A DNA stretch of 64,000 bases from Comamonas thiooxydans (GCF_002157685.2 NZ_AP026738.1:3968001-4032000); one strand, 5' to 3'; shown: positions 53,691 through 63,608, counted from the first letter of the stretch. The notes: a model not told the origin generated them from the sequence alone. Numbers and translations are program-made.

Positions 53691-53808
53691 CATGGTTCAA
53701 CACAAAACGCCGAAAACACCTGATTTTTTGCAATGAAAAGCCAGCTGACCAGCCGGCCCGGAGGCAGCAGCGCCGCCATCTTTAGCTGAAGCTGCGCCAG
53801 CCTGTTGC

Positions 53809-54282
53809 CTACTTCTGCGCCGCTTTGCCGCTCTTGGCCTGAGCGGGGTCCTGAGTTGCCGGCGCCCAGGCAGACAGCCATTGCTTGAAGATGTCCTGCA
53901 GTGGCAAAGCGGGCAGATTGGGCGCGCCGTCTGCACGCAGGGCCTCGGCTACAGATTTTTGCCAGGCCTCCAGGGCCTGCTGCAGACCGCTGGCAAAAGC
54001 CTGCTGGTTCTTGATTGCGATATCGCTGGCGCTCTTGGCATCACTCATGCGATCTTCGAGCCTGCGCATGAAAGCCTCGGCGGGCAGACTGGCCAGTGAT
54101 TGCCAGTCTTCGGCACGCAGCAGGCTTTGCAGCTCCGCCGTGGTTTCACTGATGCCTGCAGCACTGGTCTGCTGCGCGGCTGCCAGCCAGCGATGGCCAC
54201 TTTCACGCATGAGCTGAGCGATGCGCAGCTGCAGCTCGGCATTGGCCTTGAACAGATTCAGGGGGGTCGCTTGAATGCTCAT
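53809..54282 (-). CDS. Phasin-family PHA granule protein
   Basis: A 157-aa helical, Ala/Gln-rich protein with the phasin pattern (LNLFKANAELQLRIAQLM at about 8-25, ... NQQAFASGLQQALEAWQKSV). Phasins coat polyhydroxyalkanoate granules and influence their size. The start at 54282 has GGGAGAA upstream. It lies 87 nt downstream of phaC and precedes the DUF3141 gene, a conserved PHA order. The C-terminal Gln/Ala/Lys tail is probably disordered. Confidence 0.82.
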   Translation of the reverse strand: MSIQATPLNLFKANAELQLRIAQLMRESGHRWLAAAQQTSAAGISETTAELQSLLRAEDWQSLASLPAEAFMRRLEDRMSDAKSASDIAIKNQQAFASGLQQALEAWQKSVAEALRADGAPNLPALPLQDIFKQWLSAWAPATQDPAQAKSGKAAQK

Positions 54283-54369
54283 ATCGTTCTCCCTATGGTG
54301 ATGGTGGTGCCTATCGAGAGGCTGGCGAACCGTCCGGCATATCACCGTGACCAAACGGCTTTTGAAAAC

Positions 54370-56073
54370 TCAATGCCCGAGCACGTACTGGCCCGGAGCG
54401 TCATGCAAGAGCCCGCCGCTCGTACCGCCCATACGCGGCGGAGCTATCGGTGTGCCGGATCTGTTTTTGAGCCACTCGTCCCATGCCGGCCACCAGGAGC
54501 CCTGGCGCTGCTCGGCCTCTTGCTGCCACTGCTGGGCGACAATGTCCTGGGCGCCGACAGGCCGAGTAAGCAACTGATAACGGCGTCGCGGATGACCTGG
54601 CTCGCTGACAATGCCGGCGTTGTGGCCGCCACTCGTCAGCACAAAGGTGATTTCAGCCGCAGTGTGGTGATGCAGTTTGAATACCGATTGCCAAGGCGCT
54701 ACATGATCGGTGAGCGTTCCCACACAGAAGATGGGCACTTGCAGATTGAGGAGCGAGACCGGCTTGCCATCGACCGGATAGCGGCTTTCACTGAGATCGT
54801 TATCCAGAAACAGACGGCGCAGGTATTGCGAGTGCATCCTGGCAGGCATGCGCGTTGCGTCGGCATTCCAGGCCATGAGATCGCTCATCGGCGCCCGCTC
54901 GCCCAGCAGGTATTGACTGACCATGCGCGACCACAGCAGATCATGGGAGCGCAGCATCAAGAATGCGCCCGCCATCTGATCGGCGCGCAGATAGCCTTGC
55001 TGGGCCATCTGGGCCTCAAGCAGGCTGACCTGCGCTTCGTCGATGAACAGCGCCAGCTCGCCAGGTTCGGTGAAATCGGTCTGCGCGGCCAGCAAGGTCA
55101 TCGATGCCAGACGCTCGTCTCCATCGCGCGCCATGGCAGCGGCCACGATGGCGAGCAGCGTGCCGCCCAGACAATAGCCAGCGGCATGCACCTTCTGCCC
55201 CGGAACGATGGCCGTGACGGCATCCAGCGCAGCACGCCAGCCCAGCTCGACATAGTCGTCCATGCCCAGATCTCGATCTCCGGCATCGGGGTTCTTCCAG
55301 GAGACGCAGAACACCGTATGTCCCTGATCGACCAGATACCTGATCAGCGAATTGTGTGGCGAGAGATCCAGGATGTAGTACTTCATGATCCAGGCCGGCA
55401 TGATCAATACCGGCTCGGGATGGACCTTGTCGGTGGTCGGCGCGTACTGGATCAGTTCCATCAGCTGGTTGCGCAGCACCACCTTGCCAGCGGTGACGGC
55501 CACATCGCGCCCCACCTGAAACCCCTCGCAACCCGCAGGCGGCGTGTTTGCGAGCTGCGCATGCACATCTTCCATCAGGTACTGGAAGCCACGCACCAGA
55601 TTCGCCCCGCCCTCTTTGACGGTGCGCTCCAGAACTATCGGGTTGGTGGCAAAAAAGTTCGCGGGCGAAAGCATATCCAGCCACTGCCTTCCCCAGAACC
55701 CAACCAGACGCTCGTGGTGTCTTTCAACACCCGGAACGCCTTGGCTGGCAGCCTGCCACCAGCGTTGCTGAGCGGCAAAGCCCGCACTGATGACATTGAA
55801 CGGCCATTGCTTCCATTCAGGAGCCTGAAAGAGACGCTCCGCCTCCTGCGTCTGTGGGCCGCCATAACAAAGCCTGGCCCATTCCTCCAGCGCCAGCCTT
55901 GCCAGATCCAGACGCTTTCCCGGGCTGATGGCAAGATTGCCAGCCCAATCCAGCCAGGCCTGCCATTGGGACTCGGGGGAAACCGACAGCCACTGCTGCG
56001 CCCACATCGCACGCACAGCTTGATCAAGCTGCTGGCTGGAACTGAACTGAGCTTCGGCCTTGCGGTCAACCAT
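54370..56073 (-). CDS. phaC: Polyhydroxyalkanoate synthase
   Basis: A 567-aa PHA synthase that polymerises hydroxyacyl-CoA. The N-terminal PhaC_N domain (about 60-250) is followed by the catalytic alpha/beta-hydrolase core with lipase box GYCLGG (nucleophile C301), D456 (LTDHVAPW) and H484 (GGHNAG). The length suggests a class I-type enzyme. The ATG at 56073 is preferred since AAAGGGG lies a few bases upstream; the open frame extends to 56214 with Cys-rich sequence unlike the family. First gene of the phaC-phasin-DUF3141-pta-ackA run. All triad residues are intact. Confidence 0.92.
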   Translation of the reverse strand: MVDRKAEAQFSSSQQLDQAVRAMWAQQWLSVSPESQWQAWLDWAGNLAISPGKRLDLARLALEEWARLCYGGPQTQEAERLFQAPEWKQWPFNVISAGFAAQQRWWQAASQGVPGVERHHERLVGFWGRQWLDMLSPANFFATNPIVLERTVKEGGANLVRGFQYLMEDVHAQLANTPPAGCEGFQVGRDVAVTAGKVVLRNQLMELIQYAPTTDKVHPEPVLIMPAWIMKYYILDLSPHNSLIRYLVDQGHTVFCVSWKNPDAGDRDLGMDDYVELGWRAALDAVTAIVPGQKVHAAGYCLGGTLLAIVAAAMARDGDERLASMTLLAAQTDFTEPGELALFIDEAQVSLLEAQMAQQGYLRADQMAGAFLMLRSHDLLWSRMVSQYLLGERAPMSDLMAWNADATRMPARMHSQYLRRLFLDNDLSESRYPVDGKPVSLLNLQVPIFCVGTLTDHVAPWQSVFKLHHHTAAEITFVLTSGGHNAGIVSEPGHPRRRYQLLTRPVGAQDIVAQQWQQEAEQRQGSWWPAWDEWLKNRSGTPIAPPRMGGTSGGLLHDAPGQYVLGH

Positions 56074-56429
56074 AGCGGCCCCTTTTTGCTGCATGGCAAT
56101 AACGCAACATCTTATGCGCTGCAGAAGTTGTTGCATAGTCACGACCTGCCGGGAGTTGAGCCACATCAAGCTCCCGCAGCCAGAAGCGCTCCGGCATGCG
56201 CAAGCCGGCTCCAAGCACCGGGCTGCAGCAGCTAGAAGAACTCTGCAGCCTTGCCTGGATCAGGCCTTCCACCGAAGCGATTGGCCATGGTTTGCAAGCT
56301 GAACGCACACCGCAGCCTGCCGACGCATACGGTACTGTTTTCTCATTGTGTGCAATAATGGAGAGCTTTTATGCGGAAAGTACACCGGACAGGCTGGTGC
56401 GGCTCCCGCACTTGACCAAAGGAAAGATC

Positions 56430-56675
56430 ATGAAAGAAGGCATTCACCCCAATTACCGCGAAGTTCTGTTCGTTGACATGTCCAACGGCTTCAAGTTCGT
56501 GACTCGTTCTTGCGTTTCCACCAAGGAAACCGAAAACTTCGAAGGTAAAGAGTACCCTCTGTTCAAGCTGGATACCACTTCTGAATCGCACCCCTTCTAC
56601 ACTGGCACACAAAAGTCGGTGGACAACATGGGTGGCCGCGTGGAGAAGTTCCGCAACCGCTTCGGCAAGAAGTAA
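56430..56675 (+). CDS. rpmE2: Ribosomal protein bL31 type B
   Basis: An 81-aa ribosomal protein of the zinc-independent B type. The N-terminus [20 protein letters not shown] lacks the CXXC zinc ribbon of type A L31, and the [20 protein letters not shown] end is diagnostic. AAAGGAAAG precedes the ATG. It stands alone, divergent from phaC, with a terminator after it. Type-B proteins replace the zinc form when zinc is scarce, or are the only copy. Confidence 0.95.
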   Translation: MKEGIHPNYREVLFVDMSNGFKFVTRSCVSTKETENFEGKEYPLFKLDTTSESHPFYTGTQKSVDNMGGRVEKFRNRFGKK

Positions 56676-56689
56676 TTCTTACTTTTTTG

Positions 56690-56730
56690 CTGAAAAGGCA
56701 GCCCGGGCAACCGTGCTGCCTTTTTCTTTT
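56690..56730 (+). terminator. Terminator after rpmE2
   Basis: An AAAAGGCAGC...GCTGCCTTTTT hairpin with an inner CGG/CCG pair (about 56694-56725), followed by a T-run (TTTTTCTTTTT). Confidence 0.85.
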
Positions 56731-56850
56731 TGGGGTGTCGCCCCACGGAATCCCAATGCTCCTATCATCGGAGCACCAAGCGCTTTGACCTCAAGCGCTT
56801 TCGCCTGATCTGGCCGTGCAAATTCGCACAGCCGCTACTGGATTGATTGC

Positions 56851-58575
56851 GTGAACCAGCCCACACCTGCCATCGTTGCCCAAAGCGCTGTACGCCGCCT
56901 GCCGCGCTGGGCCCTGCTTTTGCTGTGCCTGGCCTATGTGATCCCCGGCTTTGTCATGCGTGGCCCCTGGCGCTCCAACGACATGGAGGCCTTTGGCTAT
57001 ATGCGCGAGCTGGCGCTGGGCAAGACCGACTGGCTGGCCCCCAAGCTCTCGGGCCTGGCTCCCAGCATGGACGGTCTGCTTCCCTACTGGCTGGGTGCCT
57101 TGTCCTTGCAGGGTTTCGAGTGGCTGCTCGGCGCCGAGATGGCGGCGCGCCTACCCTTCATCGCCTTGCTGATCGTGACCCTGGGCGCCACCTGGTGGGG
57201 AGCCTATTACCTGGCACGCACCCCCGGGGCGCAGCCCGTGGCCTTTGCCTTTGGCGGGGAAGCCCAGCTGATCGACTATGCCCGCGCCATGGCCGATGCG
57301 GCTTTGCTGGCCCTGGTTGCCTGCCTGGGCCTGGCCCAGCTCTCGCATGAAACCACCAGCTATGTCACGCAGCTGGGCTGCACGGCGCTGCTGTTTTTTG
57401 CAGCTGCGGCCATGGCCTATCACCCCAGGAAGTCAGCCGGGGCACTGCTATTCGGCCTGCTGGGATTGGCCCTGAGCGGCGCCCCCACTCTTTCCGTGCT
57501 GTTCGGTCTTGGCGGCAGCGTGATCGCCTTCACACAGCGCAGCTGGGGCGACAATCCCGGCCGTGCCCACCGTCAGGCCCGCACCTGGGCCGCAGCCTGG
57601 CTGGCCGCCACGGTGCTCGCAGCCAGCCTGACCACGGCCCTGGATCAATGGGTCTGGCATCTGGTGGACTCGTTCAAGGACTGGGATGCCTTGCTGCAAC
57701 TGCTGCTGTGGTTCTGCTGGCCTGCCTGGCCCCTGGCTTTGTGGACGCTGTGGGTCTGGCGCCGCCAGATTGCCTACCCCGGCCACAACCCGCATCTGTC
57801 CATCGCCCTGCTGTTTGCCACAGTCCCTGTGGCTGCCTGCCTGAGCAGCACCCCTGCCGATCGGGCACTGCTGCTGGGACTTCCCGCCATCGCCACCCTG
57901 GCCGCCTTCGCCCTGCCCACTTTCCGCCGCAGCATCAGCGCGCTGATCGACTGGTTCACGCTGCTGTTCTTTACGGCATCCGCAATTGCCATCTGGGTGG
58001 TCTGGCTGGCATTTCAAACGGGATTTCCACCCAAGATCGCTGCCAATATTGCGCGTCTGGCTCCGCAATTCGAAGCAAGCATCTCCTGGCCCACGGTCAT
58101 CGTGGCGCTGATCGCCACTGCCGGCTGGTTTGTGCTGGTGATCTGGCGCACCTCGCGCAATCGCGCAGCCATCTGGAAGAGCCTGGTGCTCCCGGCCGGC
58201 GGCGCCACACTGAGCTGGGTGCTGCTGTCCACACTCTGGATGGAGCCACTGGATCATGCTCGCAGCTATCAATTCCAGATGACGCAGCTGGGTGGCGAAC
58301 TCAAGCAGAACGGTGCCACAAGCTGCGTGCTGACCTACGGCCTGGGCCGTTCGCAGATTGCGGCCGTGCGCTACTACACCCATGTGGATACGGCGCTATT
58401 GCGCCGCAGCAATCCCGGCGACTGCGGCTGGGCACTGGTCGACGCAGACCGCTGGGCGGGCGATCACAATCGCAAGCTGCGTCAAGGCTGGAATGAGGTC
58501 AGCCGCATCACCCGTCTGGCGGGCCAAAAGGAAGTCCTAGTACTGCTCAAGTACAGCGGCCCCAAAGCCCCATGA
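56851..58575 (+). CDS. ArnT-like membrane glycosyltransferase
   Basis: A 574-aa integral membrane protein with 11-13 hydrophobic helices, the first at about 20-38. After it comes the RGPWRSNDMEAFGYMREL segment, with an acidic pair in the first periplasmic loop, as in lipid-linked dolichol-P-mannose-type (ArnT/PMT, GT-C) transferases. Such enzymes transfer a sugar from an undecaprenyl-phosphate donor; here the acceptor is unknown. The start is a GTG at 56851; no strong ribosome-binding site is seen. Its stop overlaps the MATE gene by 4 nt (ATGA), so the two are probably co-expressed. Confidence 0.78.
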   Translation: MNQPTPAIVAQSAVRRLPRWALLLLCLAYVIPGFVMRGPWRSNDMEAFGYMRELALGKTDWLAPKLSGLAPSMDGLLPYWLGALSLQGFEWLLGAEMAARLPFIALLIVTLGATWWGAYYLARTPGAQPVAFAFGGEAQLIDYARAMADAALLALVACLGLAQLSHETTSYVTQLGCTALLFFAAAAMAYHPRKSAGALLFGLLGLALSGAPTLSVLFGLGGSVIAFTQRSWGDNPGRAHRQARTWAAAWLAATVLAASLTTALDQWVWHLVDSFKDWDALLQLLLWFCWPAWPLALWTLWVWRRQIAYPGHNPHLSIALLFATVPVAACLSSTPADRALLLGLPAIATLAAFALPTFRRSISALIDWFTLLFFTASAIAIWVVWLAFQTGFPPKIAANIARLAPQFEASISWPTVIVALIATAGWFVLVIWRTSRNRAAIWKSLVLPAGGATLSWVLLSTLWMEPLDHARSYQFQMTQLGGELKQNGATSCVLTYGLGRSQIAAVRYYTHVDTALLRRSNPGDCGWALVDADRWAGDHNRKLRQGWNEVSRITRLAGQKEVLVLLKYSGPKAP

Positions 58576-59945
58576 AGGGCGAATTGCAGTACATAGGCCG
58601 GCATGCAGGCACCGTGCTGGCCGGACAGCTGGCCGTCATGGCCTTTGGCACCACCGATACCATCGTGGCAAGCCGCTATTCCAACGATGCCGTGGCCGCC
58701 CTCTCCGTAGGGTCGGCCATTTTCATCAGTGTCTATGCCTCGCTGATGGGCATTTTCCAGGCTCTTCTGCCCTTGTGGTCCGAACAGCGGGGTGCCGGTC
58801 AGCCGCAGGCCATCGGCCATTCGCTGCGCCAGTCCATGTATCTGTGTGCACTGGCCTGCGTGCTTGGCATGGCGGTGCTGCTCATGCCCGGCGCACTGCT
58901 GCGCTGGACCGATGTGCCCGATGCGCTGCAGCTGGAGGTCAAGCGCTATCTCGCCGTACTGGCCTGGGGCTTGCCGCCGGCGCTGCTGTTTCGCATCTAC
59001 AGCGCGCTCAACCAGGCGCTGGGCCACCCCAAGCTGGTCACCTGGCTGCAACTCATCTCGCTGCTGATCAAGATTCCCTTGTCCATCTGGTTCACCTTTG
59101 GCGGACTGGGCCTTGCCCCCCTGGGAGCAGTGGGCTGCGCACTGGCCACGCTGCTGGTCAACTACACCATGTTTGCCGTGGCCCTGTGGCTGATGCGCAC
59201 TCAGGATTTCTATGCTCCGCTGGCGCTTTGGCAGAGGCTGGAGCGCCCTGACTGGCGGCAACTGGGCCGCTTCTGCAGCCTTGGCATCCCTGCAGGCCTG
59301 GCCATTCTGGTGGAAGTCACCTCCTTCACCCTCATGGCCCTGTATGTGGCAAGGCAGGGCTCGCTCTCGTCTGCCAGCCACCAGATCGCCGCCAATCTGG
59401 CAGCCATCTGCTATATGGTGCCGCTGTCTCTGGCCATTGCGACCAGCGCTCGCGTCAGCTACTGGCGCGGCGCCGGTGACGAAGCCCAGGCCAGGACGTT
59501 GATTCAACAGTGTTTCAAGCTTGCTCTGCTCATCGGTATTGCGACAGCAGCTACGCTCTTTATCGCTCGCACCTGGATTGCAGACATCTACACCGACTCC
59601 CCGCGGGTGCTGGCAATGACGTCCTGGCTGCTGATCTGCGTGGCTGCATACCATGTGGCGGACTGCGTGCAGACCTATTGCATTTTCGTGCTGCGCTGCT
59701 ATCGCGTGACCGTGGCGCCTCTGGTGATCTATTGCCTGCTGCTGTGGGGCGGCGGCCTGGGCCTTGGCTACTGGCTGACCTACCGATGGCAAGCAGCCGA
59801 AGGCTGGCTGGACTGGCAGGCCACGCCCATGCCCTTCTGGGTTTGCAGCGCGGCAGCCCTGTTTGTCACGGCCATGGCCTTCAGCAGCATTTTGCACAGA
59901 GCCATACGACCTCCAAAGCCGCAGGCCCAGCCTAACGCCTCCTAA
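58572..59945 (+). CDS. MATE-family multidrug/polysaccharide transporter
   Basis: A 457-aa membrane protein with 12 helices and the MATE repeat pattern (AVAALSVGSAIFISVYASLMG near residue 35; FCSLGIPAGLAILVEVTSFT near 240). MATE proteins export drugs or metabolites with H+ or Na+. It is translationally coupled to the GT-C gene (4-nt overlap) and convergent with phoR, overlapping its stop by 4 nt. Substrate unknown. Confidence 0.88.
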   Translation: MKGELQYIGRHAGTVLAGQLAVMAFGTTDTIVASRYSNDAVAALSVGSAIFISVYASLMGIFQALLPLWSEQRGAGQPQAIGHSLRQSMYLCALACVLGMAVLLMPGALLRWTDVPDALQLEVKRYLAVLAWGLPPALLFRIYSALNQALGHPKLVTWLQLISLLIKIPLSIWFTFGGLGLAPLGAVGCALATLLVNYTMFAVALWLMRTQDFYAPLALWQRLERPDWRQLGRFCSLGIPAGLAILVEVTSFTLMALYVARQGSLSSASHQIAANLAAICYMVPLSLAIATSARVSYWRGAGDEAQARTLIQQCFKLALLIGIATAATLFIARTWIADIYTDSPRVLAMTSWLLICVAAYHVADCVQTYCIFVLRCYRVTVAPLVIYCLLLWGGGLGLGYWLTYRWQAAEGWLDWQATPMPFWVCSAAALFVTAMAFSSILHRAIRPPKPQAQPNAS

Positions 59946-61339
59946 TGAGAAAGTGCCTTGGCAGGTACTTCAGCAGCTGCCCGCACACGGCTGGGCGGGA
60001 AGGTGACGGCGAATTCCGAACCCTTGCCCAACTCACTCTGGATACTGAGCCTGGCGCCATGCCGCTGCAGCACATGCTTGACGATGGCCAGCCCCAGGCC
60101 GGTGCCGCCTGTGTCGCGTGAGCGGCTGCGATCCACGCGATAAAAGCGCTCCGTCAGACGCGACACATGCTTTTCGTCGATGCCGGGACCGGAGTCCTTG
60201 ACGGCAAAGCGGGCCGATCCATCGGGCAGCAGTTGCCAGCGCACATCGATCTGCCCGCCGGCCGGCGTGTAGCGCATGGCATTGGCCAGCAGATTGGAAA
60301 ACGCGCTGTGCAGTTCTGCGCTCGCGCCTGCCAGATCTCCGGCCTGCCGCAGCGCCTGCTCATCAGGAAAGTTCAGTACATGGGGTTTGGCCTGCTTGCG
60401 CGTCAAGGCATTGGAGAGCCCACGAGCCTCGTTCTCGCAGCGATTGAGCAACTGCGCCACCGACACCCAGTCATTGTTGCTGGGCAGCGGGCTTCCCTCC
60501 AGGCGCGACAAGGTCAGCAAGTCTTCCACCAGATGCTGCATGCGCTCGGCCTGCTGGGCCATCAGCTCCAGATAGCGCCTGCGCTCGTCTTCCTCGAGCG
60601 GCAGGTTCTGCAGGGTCTCGACAAAACCGGCCAGCACGGTCAGAGGCGTGCGGATTTCGTGGGAGACATTGGCCACGAAGTCACGGCGCATGGCCTCGGC
60701 CTGCTCCAGCGCCGTCACATCGCGTGCCAACAGCAGCTTGCGCCCTTCACCGTAGCCGTAGAGCTGGACCGACAGCTTGACCGGCCGCGAAGGTGTGCTT
60801 TCGCGCCCCTGCATGACCAGATCATGGCTGAAGTCCTGCGCCGCAAAATAGGCACTGAACTGAGGATCTCGCACCAGATTACCGATGCTTTGCAGCACAT
60901 CGCGCTCGGCATCAAAGCCAAACTGCCTGGCGGAAATCTGATTGCACCATTCGATGCGGCCCTGTGCATCGAGCAGCACCACACCATTGGGACTGGCCTG
61001 CAAGGCAGACAGAATGTCATTGAGCCGCTGGTCGCCCTGCTGCACCTGCTGCACGCTCTGGCGAATCCAGCGGCGCATGCGCACGCTAGCCTCGCCCCAG
61101 ATACCCGCCAGATTGGGCACCGCGCCCAGCTCCGACTGACGCAGCCAGTGCAGCAGCCGTGCGCCATTCCAGCTGTCCACCAGCCACCATATCCAGCCGC
61201 CGATCAAGGCGCCCGTCATGGCCGCCACGCATTGCTGCAGCACCGTCGCATCGGGTGCAACGAGATAGGCCCACAGCAGCCATACCACCACGGCTGCCGC
61301 GACCTGAGAAGCCAACAATCGAAAACCACGCCACCCCAT
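59942..61339 (-). CDS. phoR: Phosphate regulon sensor kinase PhoR
   Basis: A 465-aa histidine kinase. Two N-terminal membrane helices (about 5-50) are followed by a PAS domain (about 115-210), HisKA with phospho-His H227 (NVSHEIRTP) and a HATPase domain (DSGPGIDEKH, GGTGLGLAIVKH). It phosphorylates PhoB when phosphate is low. It lies 66 nt after phoB in the order phoU-phoB-phoR, read on the minus strand. The length fits PhoR. Confidence 0.93.
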   Translation of the reverse strand: MGWRGFRLLASQVAAAVVVWLLWAYLVAPDATVLQQCVAAMTGALIGGWIWWLVDSWNGARLLHWLRQSELGAVPNLAGIWGEASVRMRRWIRQSVQQVQQGDQRLNDILSALQASPNGVVLLDAQGRIEWCNQISARQFGFDAERDVLQSIGNLVRDPQFSAYFAAQDFSHDLVMQGRESTPSRPVKLSVQLYGYGEGRKLLLARDVTALEQAEAMRRDFVANVSHEIRTPLTVLAGFVETLQNLPLEEDERRRYLELMAQQAERMQHLVEDLLTLSRLEGSPLPSNNDWVSVAQLLNRCENEARGLSNALTRKQAKPHVLNFPDEQALRQAGDLAGASAELHSAFSNLLANAMRYTPAGGQIDVRWQLLPDGSARFAVKDSGPGIDEKHVSRLTERFYRVDRSRSRDTGGTGLGLAIVKHVLQRHGARLSIQSELGKGSEFAVTFPPSRVRAAAEVPAKALSH

Positions 61340-61405
61340 ATTTGCTTTCAGTTGTGATTTTTGACGACCCAGCCAGGCCGGGCCGAGGTTCGGGGGGAAG
61401 TGCTG

Positions 61406-62101
61406 TCAGGCCATGGCCTGGGCGCTGAAACGGTAGCCCGCACCGCGCACGGTCTCAATCAGAACACCCGCCACACCCAGCGATTCTCGCAAGCGCTTGA
61501 CGTGCACGTCCACGGTGCGCTCTTCAATGAAGACATGATCGCCCCAGACCTTGTCGAGCAACTGCGCACGGCTGTGCACGCGCTCGGGGTGCTTCATCAG
61601 ATAGTTGAGCAGCTTGAACTCGGTGGGACCGATCTTGAGCAGATCGCCCTGCCAGCTCACGCGGTGGGCTGCGGCATCCAGCACCAGCTCGCCAATGCTG
61701 ACCTTGTCCTGGACCTGCTCAGGCGCACGGCGGCGCAGCACGGCACGAATGCGGGCCAGCAGCTCCTGTGTGGAGAAAGGCTTGGTGATGTAGTCATCAG
61801 CTCCGGCATCCAGGCCCGCCACCTTGTCGGGCTCGTCGCCACGCGCGGTCAGCATGAGAATGGGCACGGCCTTGGTGCGGCTGTCGGCGCGCCATTTGCG
61901 GGCCAGTGACAGGCCGCTGGCTCCGGGCAGCATCCAGTCGAGCAAAATCACGTCGGGCAGCACGGCATCAAGCTCGCGCTGCGCCGAAACACCGTCTTCC
62001 GCCCAGACGGGCTGGAAGCCGTTATGCCTCAAATTGACCGCGATCAACTCTGCAATCGCAGGTTCGTCCTCCACGATGAGGACCATGGGCATCTTCTTCA
62101 T
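61406..62101 (-). CDS. phoB: Phosphate regulon response regulator PhoB
   Basis: A 231-aa OmpR-type regulator. The receiver domain has D55 (ILLDWMLPG), E11/D12 and K107. The C-terminal winged helix (about 135-225; GPTEFKLLNYLMKHPERVHS) binds pho boxes. Located 18 nt after phoU. Confidence 0.95.
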   Translation of the reverse strand: MKKMPMVLIVEDEPAIAELIAVNLRHNGFQPVWAEDGVSAQRELDAVLPDVILLDWMLPGASGLSLARKWRADSRTKAVPILMLTARGDEPDKVAGLDAGADDYITKPFSTQELLARIRAVLRRRAPEQVQDKVSIGELVLDAAAHRVSWQGDLLKIGPTEFKLLNYLMKHPERVHSRAQLLDKVWGDHVFIEERTVDVHVKRLRESLGVAGVLIETVRGAGYRFSAQAMA

Positions 62102-62119
62102 CCCTGAGTAGCCTCCGTC

Positions 62120-62821
62120 TTACAACACCGCAGATTCGATTTCAGCCATGGTCTGATGGCGCACATCCTTGCCCTCGACCAGGTAGATGATCAGCTCGGC
62201 CACGTTCTTGGAGTGGTCGCCGATACGCTCGATGGCCTTGGCCAGGAACAGCAGGTCCAGGCTGGCGGAGATGGTGCGCGGATCTTCCATCATGTAGGTG
62301 ATGAGCTTGCGCACAAAGCCGTCGAACTCTTCGTCGATCAGATCGTCTTCACGCAAGATGGCAACCGCCGCCTTGGTGTCCAGGCGGGCAAAGGCATCCA
62401 GGGTCTTGCGCAGCAGCTCGGAAGCCATCTGTGCCGCCATGCGCAACTCGCCGCTGGGCAGCGAACGGGCAGCGCCGCTTTCGATGATGGACTTGACCAT
62501 GCGGGCCATCTTGCAGGCTTCGTCGCCCATGCGCTCCAGGTTGGCCGTGGCCTTGGAGAAGGCGATCAGCAGGCGCAGGTCGCGGGCCGTGGGCTGGCGG
62601 CGTGCAATGATGGACGACAGCTCATGGTCGATCTCGACCTCCATGGCGTTGACGCGCTGCTCGGTGCTGATGACCTGCTCAACCGCCTCGGTGCTGAAGC
62701 TGGTCAGTGCATAGACGGCATTGCTGATCTGCGACTCGACCAGACCGCCCAGCTCCATGACGCGGGCAGAGACACGATTGAGTTCGGAGTCGAACTGCGT
62801 GGACAAATGTTTTTCTGTCAT
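62120..62821 (-). CDS. phoU: Phosphate transport regulator PhoU
   Basis: A 233-aa protein with two PhoU repeats. The E(D)XXXD metal-binding patterns are seen in the helical repeats (MGDEACKMARM, IERIGDHSKNVAEL). It links Pst transport to PhoR. The ATG at 62821 is chosen; the upstream extension is not PhoU-like and overlaps pstB. The ribosome-binding site is weak (GGACTT). Confidence 0.94.
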   Translation of the reverse strand: MTEKHLSTQFDSELNRVSARVMELGGLVESQISNAVYALTSFSTEAVEQVISTEQRVNAMEVEIDHELSSIIARRQPTARDLRLLIAFSKATANLERMGDEACKMARMVKSIIESGAARSLPSGELRMAAQMASELLRKTLDAFARLDTKAAVAILREDDLIDEEFDGFVRKLITYMMEDPRTISASLDLLFLAKAIERIGDHSKNVAELIIYLVEGKDVRHQTMAEIESAVL

Positions 62822-62831
62822 TTTTAAGTCC

Positions 62832-63608
62832 TTAGCCGAAGCGGCCTGTGATGTAGTCTTCCGTTTCCTTGCGCTGGGGCTTGAAGAACATTTTTTCGGT
62901 GTCGCCAAACTCCACCAGATCCCCCAGATACATATAGGCCGTGTAGTCGCTGCAACGGGCGGCCTGCTGCATGTTGTGTGTCACGATGACCACGGTGTAG
63001 TCGTTCTTCAGCTCCGCAATCAGCTCTTCGATCTTGGCCGTGGAGATGGGGTCCAGCGCCGAGCAGGGCTCATCCAGCAGCAGCACTTCGGGCTTGATGG
63101 CAATGCCGCGCGCGATGCACAGACGCTGCTGCTGCCCGCCCGACAGGCCCGAGCCGCTTTGCTGCAGCTTGTCCTTGACTTCGTTCCACAGCGCCGCCTT
63201 GCGCAGTGCCCACTCCACGCGGTCGTCCATGTCCGAGGCGTTGAGATTCTCGAACAGCTTCACGCCGAAAGCGATGTTGTCATAGATGGACATGGGAAAC
63301 GGCGTGGGCTTCTGGAACACCATGCCGACCTTGGCACGAATCAGGGCCACATCCTGCTTGCTGGTCAGCAGGTTGTCGCCGTCCAGCATGATCTGACCTT
63401 CGGCGCGCTGCTCGGGATAGAGCTCGAACATGCGGTTGAAGGTGCGCAGCAGCGTGGACTTGCCGCAGCCCGAGGGGCCGATGAAGGCCGTGACCTTCTT
63501 CTCGGGAATATCAAGATTGATGTTCTTCAGCGCGTGAAACTTGCCGTAGTAGAAGTTCAGGTCGCGCACGGCCAGCTTGATGTTGGCGGGAGCAGTGGTT
63601 GCAGTCAT
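62832..63608 (-). CDS. pstB: Phosphate ABC transporter ATP-binding protein PstB
   Basis: A 258-aa ABC ATPase. Walker A is GPSGCGKST, the signature [13 protein letters not shown] and Walker [13 protein letters not shown] are intact, and the C-terminal [19 protein letters not shown] is typical of PstB. Located 10 nt before phoU and 17 nt after pstA. Confidence 0.96.
   Translation of the reverse strand: MTATTAPANIKLAVRDLNFYYGKFHALKNINLDIPEKKVTAFIGPSGCGKSTLLRTFNRMFELYPEQRAEGQIMLDGDNLLTSKQDVALIRAKVGMVFQKPTPFPMSIYDNIAFGVKLFENLNASDMDDRVEWALRKAALWNEVKDKLQQSGSGLSGGQQQRLCIARGIAIKPEVLLLDEPCSALDPISTAKIEELIAELKNDYTVVIVTHNMQQAARCSDYTAYMYLGDLVEFGDTEKMFFKPQRKETEDYITGRFG

Noticed and set aside
51484..53736. 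750-codon open frame antisense to DUF3141
   Set aside because: A shadow of a well-supported gene; no ribosome-binding site and skewed composition.
54100..56235. 711-codon open frame antisense to phaC and the phasin gene
   Set aside because: A shadow frame. phaC has a complete catalytic triad on the other strand.
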